Shown piece after piece: positions 1 to 5,312 of a DNA stretch of 8,523 bases (position 1 is the stretch's first letter; each line of letters starts with the position of its first letter). The notes under the pieces were generated by a model, which was not told the origin of the DNA, did not search any database, and saw only the letters and a list, made by a program, of their open reading frames with translations. Source of the stretch: Coprothermobacterota bacterium. Lineage in GTDB: Bacteria > Caldisericota > JANLFM01. The position numbers and the translations under genes were made by a program. Location: positions 1 through 8,523 of the forward strand of contig JAPLHX010000217.1 in assembly GCA_026389415.1 (NCBI GenBank), read 5' to 3'.

Positions 1-1
1 G

Positions 2-601
2 TGTAACGAGTTACGCCTTAACTGGAGAAGGATCGAAATCCACGCGCGGGCAAGAAAGCTAGTCCCATTGGACTATTACCACGCCTTGCAGGCATACAAT
101 ACGATGTCAATCGCAGAGATCGAAGCCATCCTGGATCACGCTGACCGGGACCAAGGTTCATCGGATGGTTTACCTGTCTTCCTTTTCGGCAACACTTTGG
201 ACGATGGGGAGATTTGGCAGATGCTTACGGAATTGAGTTTCACTGTAGTGGGGGAAGATTTCTGCTACGGTCAAAAACAAGCCAAAACATTGGTGGAAGA
301 AACGGATGGAGATCCGTTTCTACGCATTGCCCACGCATACCTGGCTCGGACTCCTTGCCCGCGCACGGCTGAACTGGAACGTCGTTGGCAGGAAATCACC
401 AACCGCGTCAAGGAGTGCAAAGTGCGGGGAGCAATTTTCCTGCCCACCAAGTATTGCGATCATTATCTCTACGATCTACCCATCCTGGCTGCCCGCTTGA
501 AATCAGAAGGGTATGCCTGTCTGATCCTGGAGCAGGATTATACCCAAAAACCATCCGGTCAATTGCGCACGCGATTGGAAGCGTTTCGGGAGACCTTGTG
601 A
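2..601 (+). CDS. 2-hydroxyacyl-CoA dehydratase subunit, HgdB-like (5' partial)
   Basis: C-terminal 199 residues of a D-component subunit of the (R)-2-hydroxyacyl-CoA dehydratase / benzoyl-CoA reductase family. The frame is open to the window edge and conserved-looking sequence runs through the TTG at 68, so the gene starts upstream and 68 is not its start. The family uses a [4Fe-4S] cluster to dehydrate a 2-hydroxyacyl-CoA after one-electron activation. Visible marks are the GEDFCYG segment (Cys codon 263-265), the 'RGAIFLPTKYCD' segment (Cys codon 455-457), which matches the late cluster-cysteine motif of HgdB-type subunits, a following 'LEQDY' acidic strand, and the usual ending 'QLRTRLEAFRETL'. 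The stop overlaps the GTG start of the next family member by 4 bp, so the two are probably translated together as a heterodimer. A BcrB/BcrC-type reductase subunit is the main alternative. The family is clear; the substrate is unknown. Confidence 0.85.
   Translation, partial: CNELRLNWRRIEIHARARKLVPLDYYHALQAYNTMSIAEIEAILDHADRDQGSSDGLPVFLFGNTLDDGEIWQMLTELSFTVVGEDFCYGQKQAKTLVEETDGDPFLRIAHAYLARTPCPRTAELERRWQEITNRVKECKVRGAIFLPTKYCDHYLYDLPILAARLKSEGYACLILEQDYTQKPSGQLRTRLEAFRETL
588..592 (+). promoter_or_regulatory. Ribosome binding site deciding the HgdA-like start
   Basis: GGGAG lies inside the last codons of the upstream subunit gene, 5 nt before GTG 598. It supports the 4-bp-overlap start over the far upstream in-frame ATG at 385. 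Confidence 0.6.
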
Positions 602-1812
602 GCTTCGGTGACACCATCCAACGGAAACTGCAAGACGGATCTGCGGCAAAGTTTCTTCGTTCTCCCTGGACATACCGCTTTTTTTCCCCGTTGCTGCTGA
701 GGGAAAGCCTGAATACTCGCTTATCTTTCCAAATCGCTCGCGATGCTTACCTCGGCCGCAAACCGGTTGCATTCACATCCCTCTTCTTTCCGGCGGAACT
801 GGTTTATGCCTTGGGAATGACCCCCTTCCCCTTAGAATCAATTGCTGGGGCGACCTCGAGCCTGGGGATGTCCGTTTCTTTCCTGCAGAAAGCGGAGGAG
901 CAATGGTACTCTCCCGATTTATGCTCGTTTCATCGCGTGGGATTAGGCATGGCCTTAAATGGCCTATTACCCAAACCGACTGCTGTACTATCTCTCTCTG
1001 CCCTGTGCGACGGATCACACCGCTGTTTTGCCAACATTGCTCAATTCTTTGGAGTGCCCCATTTCTTAATCGATGTGCCACAACACCGTAGCCTGGAAAG
1101 CCTGGCTTATGTTGAAGAGCAGATTCGACGAATACGAAGCGAGCTGGAAATCTTGCTGCAGCGACGGGTACAAACGGCAGATTGGCAATTGGTTTTTGCC
1201 CGCTCGCGGGAGATGACAGACGCATGGTCCGGGATTGTTGAACTACAGGTCCGTATCCCCTCGGCCGTCCCGGGAGATGGAGTGATGAGCAATGTAAGCA
1301 CCCTTTACTCCTTTGCCGGTAACCCCTGGGGTGGGCGGATCTTTCGCCAGTGGAAACAACGTCTGGAAGGAGAAGTACCCAAGGCGGAGAAATATCGCCT
1401 GTTCTGGTTACATCTCTTCCCCTTCTACCGCAACGATATCTATGATTTTCTAGAAAGCAAGGGTGTTTCCCTGGTTGGCGATGAAATGACCAGTAATCCC
1501 TTTCCCCCGCTGGACCCGGCGCAACCGGAGAGCAGTCTCGCTGCAAAGATCTATGCGAACTCCGGAATTGGAGGTTTGGAGATTCGATTGCAGCACATCC
1601 TGGAAAAAGTTCGCGAACGGAAAGCACAGGGAGTGATCCACTGGTCTCACCGGGGCTGCCGTCAGGCCACGGGTGGTGCATATTTGTTAAAAGAAAAACT
1701 CCGTCAGGCCGGTATCCCGACCCTGATCCTCGATGGGGACTGCATTGATCCAAGAGAGTATGCCTCCGAGCAATTGCGTACAAGGATTGAAGGGTTTCTG
1801 GAACTGCTCTAA
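598..1812 (+). CDS. 2-hydroxyacyl-CoA dehydratase subunit, HgdA-like
   Basis: Complete 404-residue second subunit of the dehydratase D-component, expected to pair with the upstream protein and bind its own [4Fe-4S] cluster. In order: an N-terminal 'FFPAELVYALGMTPFPLE' segment (about 63-80), typical of the family; candidate cluster cysteines C109 (PDLCSFHR), C137 (ALCDGSH) and C354 (HRGCRQATGG); a 'LILDGDCIDPREY' strand; and the ending 'QLRTRIEGFLELL'. The CRQATGG and DGDCIDPR segments look more like the alpha (HgdA/HadB) type than the beta type. I chose GTG 598: it overlaps the preceding stop (GTGA), has GGGAG 5 nt upstream, and starts where family similarity starts. The same frame is open back to an ATG at 385, but that extension only re-reads the conserved end of the upstream gene in another frame. 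Family assignment is firm; substrate and the alpha/beta label are inference. Confidence 0.88.
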   Translation: MSFGDTIQRKLQDGSAAKFLRSPWTYRFFSPLLLRESLNTRLSFQIARDAYLGRKPVAFTSLFFPAELVYALGMTPFPLESIAGATSSLGMSVSFLQKAEEQWYSPDLCSFHRVGLGMALNGLLPKPTAVLSLSALCDGSHRCFANIAQFFGVPHFLIDVPQHRSLESLAYVEEQIRRIRSELEILLQRRVQTADWQLVFARSREMTDAWSGIVELQVRIPSAVPGDGVMSNVSTLYSFAGNPWGGRIFRQWKQRLEGEVPKAEKYRLFWLHLFPFYRNDIYDFLESKGVSLVGDEMTSNPFPPLDPAQPESSLAAKIYANSGIGGLEIRLQHILEKVRERKAQGVIHWSHRGCRQATGGAYLLKEKLRQAGIPTLILDGDCIDPREYASEQLRTRIEGFLELL

Positions 1813-1941
1813 CGGCAAAATCCAATGGCAGAATCCGCCATCGACCAGAATTCCTTTCTTGCGCCGAGCCATTTCCCGCTGATAACATCAAGTACTCATG
1901 AAACCGACGCAAGCTAAAGCAATCCAGCGAGGACGACCGGA
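1813..1941 (+). other. Gap between dehydratase subunit gene and activator gene
   Basis: A 129-bp stretch with no credible gene. It has a small inverted repeat, ATGGC / GCCAT, at 1825-1829 and 1837-1841 (5-bp stem, 7-nt loop). There is no T-run after it, so I do not call it a terminator. GAGGA at 1929-1933, 8 nt before the activator ATG, is a good ribosome binding site. No -35/-10 pair stands out; the best I can find (TTGCGC, 18 nt, TAACAT) is weak. The gap leaves open whether the activator and glycohydrolase genes are read through from the subunit genes or have their own promoter. Confidence 0.5.
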
Positions 1942-2712
1942 ATGACCCACATTGTCTGCGGATTGGACATCGGATCCCTGGCTGCCAAGGGCGTGCTCTT
2001 GAGGGACGGTCAATTCCTGGCGGCGAAGATGTTGCTCACCGGAGCCGATGCACCAAAGTCGATATCGATTCTCTATGCGGATCTATTGAGAGAGGTTGGC
2101 TTGAAAGAGACCGACATCGCCACTGTCGTCGCCACTGGCTACGGGCGAGTATCGGTTCCCTTCGCCGATAAGACCATCACCGAAATCACATGCCATGCCC
2201 GCGGCATTACCCATTTTCTTCCCCAGACGCATACTCTGATTGATCTAGGCGGCCAGGACTCCAAGGCGATTCGTATCGATCCGGGTGGCAAAGTAGTCGA
2301 TTTTGTAATGAATGACAAATGCGCTGCTGGTACAGGCCGTTTCTTGGAGGTGATGGCTCATGGCTTAAACTTCTCACTGGATGAGCTGGGCGAGGCTGCC
2401 CGTCGAGCAAAGAACATCGTACAGATCTCTGCCACTTGTACTGTGTTTGCGGAGTCGGAAGTGATCGGGATGATCGCCCGCGGTACCCCGCGCGATGAGA
2501 TTGCCCGTGGTGTGATGACCGGAATTGCGCAACGTGTGGTAGCAATGGCGGCTCGGATGGGGATTGAGGGTCCGGTGGCAATGTCTGGGGGGGTGGCTAA
2601 GAATCTGGGGATGGTGGAAGCCTTGGAGCGAGAACTGGGCATCAAAGTTACCCTTCCACCCGAACCACAGATGATCGGGGCTTGGGGAGCGGCTTTGATG
2701 GCGCAGACATGA
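1942..2712 (+). CDS. hgdC: 2-hydroxyacyl-CoA dehydratase activator ATPase (HgdC/BcrA/BadF family)
   Basis: A 256-residue activator ('archerase') of the acetate kinase/Hsp70/actin-fold ATPases. In this family a homodimer holds one [4Fe-4S] cluster between its subunits and uses ATP to inject a low-potential electron into the dehydratase. Visible: phosphate-1 motif 'GLDIGSLAAKG' (7-17), phosphate-2 motif 'LIDLGGQDSKAIRID' (99-113), cluster cysteine C127 in NDKCAAGTGR, second cluster cysteine C166 in SATCTVFAESE, and adenosine motif 'MSGGVAKNLGMVEALE' near the C-terminus. C127 and C166 fall at the residue numbers I know for the two cluster ligands of Acidaminococcus fermentans HgdC, and the length fits. 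ATG 1942 has GAGGA 8 nt upstream. Its stop overlaps the next start (ATGA). A single activator gene favours a dehydratase over the benzoyl-CoA reductases that have two such subunits (BcrA, BcrD). The symbol denotes the family, not a proven glutaryl substrate. Confidence 0.93.
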   Translation: MTHIVCGLDIGSLAAKGVLLRDGQFLAAKMLLTGADAPKSISILYADLLREVGLKETDIATVVATGYGRVSVPFADKTITEITCHARGITHFLPQTHTLIDLGGQDSKAIRIDPGGKVVDFVMNDKCAAGTGRFLEVMAHGLNFSLDELGEAARRAKNIVQISATCTVFAESEVIGMIARGTPRDEIARGVMTGIAQRVVAMAARMGIEGPVAMSGGVAKNLGMVEALERELGIKVTLPPEPQMIGAWGAALMAQT

Positions 2713-3644
2713 ATAAACTCCCACTTCGCTCCGGATTTCGAGGCAGCCTGCTGGGTTTGGCTTTGGGGGATAGCTTGGGTATGCCGGCAGAATACCTTAG
2801 TCCGGCAGAGGCCTGCCTGTTGTTTGCGGATGGAATTCGTTTGCTCCCCGGCCGAGGATTACAGGCAGGACAATTCACAGACGACACCCTGATGTCAATT
2901 TATACTCTATCCAGCATCCTCCAGCAGAAAAAAATCGTACCATCGGACATTGCTGCTCGGTTTGTTCAATGGTTTAATACCGATGATTTACGCGAAATTG
3001 GAAATACAACCAAAGAAGCCATTCGTCGTTTGAAACGGAACATCCCTTGGGATCAATCGGGAATCGTAGGGCCTTCCTCCGCCGGCAACGGACCTGCTAT
3101 GCGGGTATTGCCCGTTGCCCTGTGGGATATTTACCACCCGGAACGATTAAGACAGGATGTATTCAATTGCTCAATCATTACCCATCAAAATGAAGAAGCA
3201 GTAGCTGGGGCGATGGTGATTGCGTTTGCTCTTCAACAAGCGCTTCGGGGAGAGTTGAAGGATTTGTTGTTGACTGTGGCTCGTATCGTGAAAGGCACGG
3301 AGGTCTCGGCCAAACTTCGCCAGGCAAACGAGCTGCGCAAGCGGAGAGTGTCACCACAGGATGCACTCCCCATTTTGGGTACTTCCGGCTATGCGCCGGA
3401 GACCGTGGCTTCCGCTCTCTACGCGTTTCTTTTTTTTCCGAACAGTTTTCGCGATGCGATATCGGGTCCATTGATCGTGGGTGGAGATACCGATACGATC
3501 GCGGCAATTTGCGGAGCCCTCTCGGGCGCGTTTTTGGGCATAAAAGGGCTTCCCCCGGAATGGTTGGCTGGGCTCGAGCGAAAAGATGAGCTGGATCAAA
3601 TGGCGCAGAATTTGTTTACTTCAGTAGAAGCGGAAGCGCTATAA
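2709..3644 (+). CDS. ADP-ribosylglycohydrolase family protein (DraG-like)
   Basis: A 311-residue member of the DraG/ARH fold, binuclear Mg/Mn-dependent hydrolases that remove ADP-ribose from modified arginine or other targets. Metal-site motifs are intact: 'GSLLGLALGDSLGMPAE' (12-28), 'QFTDDT' (55-60, D58 and D59), 'SAGNGPAMRVLP' (124-135, the family's GNGAAMR loop), 'ITHQNEEAVAGA' (the conserved His segment) and 'GGDTDT' (258-263, D260 and D262). I chose ATG 2709, which overlaps the activator's stop (ATGA). A frame extension to TTG 2682 only re-reads the activator's end and lies before the conserved 'GSLLG' start. No strong Shine-Dalgarno precedes 2709, consistent with translational coupling to the activator. 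The context suggests a target linked to the dehydratase system, as DraG acts on dinitrogenase reductase, but this is inference. The enzyme class is clear; the substrate is unknown and no ADP-ribosyltransferase gene is in the window. Confidence 0.9.
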   Translation: MNKLPLRSGFRGSLLGLALGDSLGMPAEYLSPAEACLLFADGIRLLPGRGLQAGQFTDDTLMSIYTLSSILQQKKIVPSDIAARFVQWFNTDDLREIGNTTKEAIRRLKRNIPWDQSGIVGPSSAGNGPAMRVLPVALWDIYHPERLRQDVFNCSIITHQNEEAVAGAMVIAFALQQALRGELKDLLLTVARIVKGTEVSAKLRQANELRKRRVSPQDALPILGTSGYAPETVASALYAFLFFPNSFRDAISGPLIVGGDTDTIAAICGALSGAFLGIKGLPPEWLAGLERKDELDQMAQNLFTSVEAEAL

Positions 3645-3738
3645 GAGGAATGCAAACGCCACTTCGTTTTGCGCCCGTTCCACTCTGACAGAGGTGCCGC
3701 TCCCCCAATGGGAAAGTCACTTTGGTTGTTAAAAAGAA
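3645..3738. other. Convergent intergenic region without a clear terminator
   Basis: This 94-bp gap lies between the 3' ends of the glycohydrolase gene and tsaB. Short imperfect hairpins can be drawn, for example CACTCT against AGAGGTG near 3690-3706 with one bulge, but none is followed by a T-run on either strand. No gene or intrinsic terminator is supported. Confidence 0.45.
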
Positions 3739-4476
3739 CTATATTGGCGCGCGCAAATAGACCGGTAGAAGCTGCGCCGCGGTCGTTAGTTGCCCCATCC
3801 GGTATTTTAGCCAAGCCAGCTGGCCGACAGCCGATGGACGAAGGGTCCAAGTTGATGGTGGTGTCTTGTGCGTATCCCTTAACCATTCCGGCAGCTTCGC
3901 TGCTTCGTACAATGGCTCACCCGAAAACACGATCGGAAACTTATCTAACATGCTGCCGTAGGCTGACAACTCTATATGAAGAATCTCTGCGGTAGAAACA
4001 CGCGGAGCGATGATTTCTGTTAGGGTACCATCATCAACCTGATATAAGCCCCAATAAAACTCACCGCGCCGGGCATCCACCAGCGGACAAATCAACCCAT
4101 TTCCGGCTTGCCAGGCTAAGCCCTCCAACGTTCCAATCGCAGCTACGGGAAGATTCCGAGCGAAGGCCAAGCCTTTTACAAAGGATAGGGCAGAGCGGAT
4201 CCCCGTGAAAGAACCAGGCCCCATTGTAACCCCCAAAACAGAAACGTGATCCCACGATACTTGGTGGATTTGGATCATCCGTTCCGTTTCTACCGCCAAA
4301 CGATTGGCATAGGGAACCTTTATCCCCTGCGCTTCCCCCGCTAGCCAATAAGATTCTTCCAGCACAATGTCCCGGTACAGTAATGCCAAACCTGCACGAG
4401 GCGTGGCGGTATGAAACGAAAGAACCAAAACGGGATCCACCGTGCCTAACACTGGGTTCCCCTGCTTCGTGTGCAC
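3739..4476 (-). CDS. tsaB: tRNA threonylcarbamoyladenosine biosynthesis protein TsaB
   Basis: A 245-residue TsaB (YeaZ), an inactive ASKHA-fold paralogue of TsaD. In bacteria it scaffolds TsaD and TsaE to make N6-threonylcarbamoyladenosine (t6A) at position 37 of ANN-reading tRNAs in the cytoplasm. The hallmark is 'VTMGPGSFTGIRSAL' (83-97), followed by 'SFVKGLA' and 'CPLVDARRGEFYWGLYQ'. The N-terminal strand reads 'VLVLSFHTATPRAGLALL' where most family members read a 'iLaiDTS' strand, so the Asp-Thr-Ser is HTA here, and the usual 'HS' after the second strand is not evident. GTG 4476 follows the tsaE stop by 5 bp, with AAGGTAGG (4486-4493) about 9 nt upstream. In-frame GTG codons slightly downstream (residues 9 and 13) are possible starts and would give a more typical N-terminus. 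Function is firm from the GPGSFTG region and the tsaE neighbour; the start is uncertain. Confidence 0.92.
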   Translation of the reverse strand: MHTKQGNPVLGTVDPVLVLSFHTATPRAGLALLYRDIVLEESYWLAGEAQGIKVPYANRLAVETERMIQIHQVSWDHVSVLGVTMGPGSFTGIRSALSFVKGLAFARNLPVAAIGTLEGLAWQAGNGLICPLVDARRGEFYWGLYQVDDGTLTEIIAPRVSTAEILHIELSAYGSMLDKFPIVFSGEPLYEAAKLPEWLRDTHKTPPSTWTLRPSAVGQLAWLKYRMGQLTTAAQLLPVYLRAPI

Positions 4477-4481
4477 TTTCG

Positions 4482-4964
4482 CTAACCTACCTTAAAGATC
4501 CCATCGCTTTTCGGATAATCAGGACTCCCTTCCTCAACATCATGATCGCCTTCAATGGTTATTTGCCGTTCGTGGAGCGAAATCACTTCGATCGTGACTC
4601 GGATGGCATCCACCGGCAATGACGCCCCAAGTTTTTCCGCCCATTCCACCGCAGTGACTCCCCTGGAAAAATCTTCCCAATCCAAGTTCAAGGTCTGTTC
4701 CCCGTCCAATCGGTAGAGGTCAACATGATAAAAGGCTGGGTCAGAAGGGTAGGCTCGCACTAGTGTAAACGTTGGGCTCTTCACCCAATCGACAGGGATT
4801 CCGAAACCAGAGGCCAATCCTTGGACGAATACCGTTTTTCCAGCCCCTAGGGAACCGAACAAAGCAATAAAATCACCCAAACGACACCCGCTGGACCACG
4901 ATTGACCTACAGCCCTCGTTTCCTCTGGTGATTGTGAACGGTACGTCAATAGTCTCTTTCGCAT
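4482..4964 (-). CDS. tsaE: tRNA threonylcarbamoyladenosine biosynthesis ATPase TsaE
   Basis: TsaE (YjeE), the P-loop ATPase that binds the TsaB-TsaD complex during t6A synthesis. With the ATG at 4964 it has 160 residues, the usual family size. It has Walker A 'GSLGAGKT' (37-44), the 'SPTFTLVRAYP' segment (63-73), 'YHVDLYRL' (79-86, the HxDxYR signature) and 'VTAVEWAEKL' (103-112, the conserved EW). GGGA lies about 6 nt before this ATG. The frame stays open to an ATG at 5045, adding 27 residues with a hydrophobic run (GGLLLAVMCFLTSILLLYW). I prefer the shorter start because family similarity begins just after it and the upstream ATGs lack a ribosome binding site, but the hydrophobic extension cannot be excluded. 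It is followed 5 bp later by tsaB. tsaD and rimI, often in this cluster in Firmicutes, do not follow here. Confidence 0.93.
   Translation of the reverse strand: MRKRLLTYRSQSPEETRAVGQSWSSGCRLGDFIALFGSLGAGKTVFVQGLASGFGIPVDWVKSPTFTLVRAYPSDPAFYHVDLYRLDGEQTLNLDWEDFSRGVTAVEWAEKLGASLPVDAIRVTIEVISLHERQITIEGDHDVEEGSPDYPKSDGIFKVG
4486..4493 (-). promoter_or_regulatory. Ribosome binding site for tsaB
   Basis: On the minus strand this reads AAGGTAGG and sits at the end of tsaE, 9 nt before the tsaB GTG at 4476. It supports that start and coupled translation of the pair. Confidence 0.45.
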
Positions 4965-5158
4965 TGTTTCCCAATAGAGTAATAGAATCGATGTTAGAAA
5001 GCACATTACAGCCAAGAGAAGCCCTCCCTCCATCAACTTGAGCATTTCAAGCTTGATCTCGACACTGTGGGGATATCAAACGTGGACTCTGCGGGGATTC
5101 GGTCATCCGACTGCATTCCGGGATCCATACTGCAAGATCCCAGAAAGAATTGGCAAGG

Positions 5159-5187
5159 TTGACAATCTCCGCTTTGCTTACTTTAAT
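5159..5187 (+). promoter_or_regulatory. Sigma-A-type promoter for the methyltransferase gene
   Basis: A perfect -35 hexamer TTGACA (5159-5164), a 17-bp spacer, and TTTAAT (5182-5187), five of six matches to TATAAT. Transcription would start near 5194, giving a leader of about 120 nt before the ATG at 5313. It is the best promoter match I found in the window and the only gene downstream on this strand is the methyltransferase. Confidence 0.65.
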
Positions 5188-5225
5188 GGGTATAACGGTC
5201 GCGCCACTTGCCGATGCCGGATCAA

Positions 5226-5298
5226 GAGAGAGAACCAAGAAGGAATCTCTCGCTGCAATGCAGCTTGGTACACGGGAGTTGACGCGACCCCTATTTTT
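5226..5298 (+). promoter_or_regulatory. Foldable 5' leader, possible attenuator or small cis-regulatory RNA
   Basis: Between the promoter and the methyltransferase start, three helices can be drawn by eye. Helix 1 is GAGAGA (5226-5231 or 5228-5233) with TCTCTC (5246-5251). Helix 2 is GCTGC (5252-5256) with GCAGC (5260-5264). Helix 3 is a terminator-like hairpin (5274-5291). In addition ACCAAG in the loop of helix 1 (5234-5239) is perfectly complementary to CTTGGT (5264-5269), which would make a pseudoknot or an alternative fold. Helix 3 followed by a T-run just before the gene fits transcription attenuation. It does not match a complete known riboswitch class that I recognise. Helices this short can arise by chance. 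Confidence 0.3.
5274..5298 (+). terminator. Terminator-like hairpin upstream of the methyltransferase gene
   Basis: GGG-A-GTTG (5274-5281) pairs with CGACCCC (5285-5291) around an ACG loop: seven pairs including one G-T, with one bulged A. It is followed directly by TATTTTT (5292-5298). No gene on this strand ends upstream, so if it works it would terminate the methyltransferase's own leader, that is, attenuate it. The stem is short, so strength is uncertain. Confidence 0.4.
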
Positions 5299-5312
5299 CC
5301 AAAAGTCATTTC

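Larger units (their letters stand above)
4965..5312. other. Divergent intergenic region between tsaE and the methyltransferase gene
   Basis: 348 bp between divergently transcribed genes. Near tsaE it includes the 27-codon open extension described with that gene. On the + strand it holds a near-consensus promoter (5159-5187) and a structured leader (about 5226-5298). I found no convincing -35/-10 pair for tsaE on the minus strand; TTGCCA near 5153 has no good partner. Short open frames here (for example + 5038-5328 and - 5047-5238) have no recognisable protein features. Confidence 0.55.

Noticed and set aside
385..597. N-terminal extension of the HgdA-like protein to ATG 385
   Set aside because: It would overlap the conserved C-terminal part of the upstream subunit gene by over 200 bp in another frame and has no family-like sequence; GTG 598 with GGGAG upstream explains the start.
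1859..1895. Promoter TTGCGC-18-TAACAT upstream of the activator gene
   Set aside because: About three of six and four of six matches to consensus with an 18-bp spacer; no better than chance in 129 bp.
773..1912. Long antisense open frame (379 codons) across the HgdA-like gene
   Set aside because: The composition is rich in Arg, Ser and Pro with no recognisable domain; it is the complement of a clearly conserved gene.
3645..3738. Bidirectional terminator between the glycohydrolase gene and tsaB
   Set aside because: Only short imperfect stems are present and none is followed by a T-run on either strand.
3669..3995. + strand open frame of 108 codons at the 3' end of tsaB
   Set aside because: It is mostly antisense to tsaB, whose protein features are clear, and shows no domain of its own.
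5221..5275. SAM-I riboswitch suggested by ATCAAGAGAG upstream of a SAM-dependent methyltransferase
   Set aside because: Only the first ten bases match; the GGCAACC segment, the GAGGGA segment and the later GGTGC block of SAM-I are absent.
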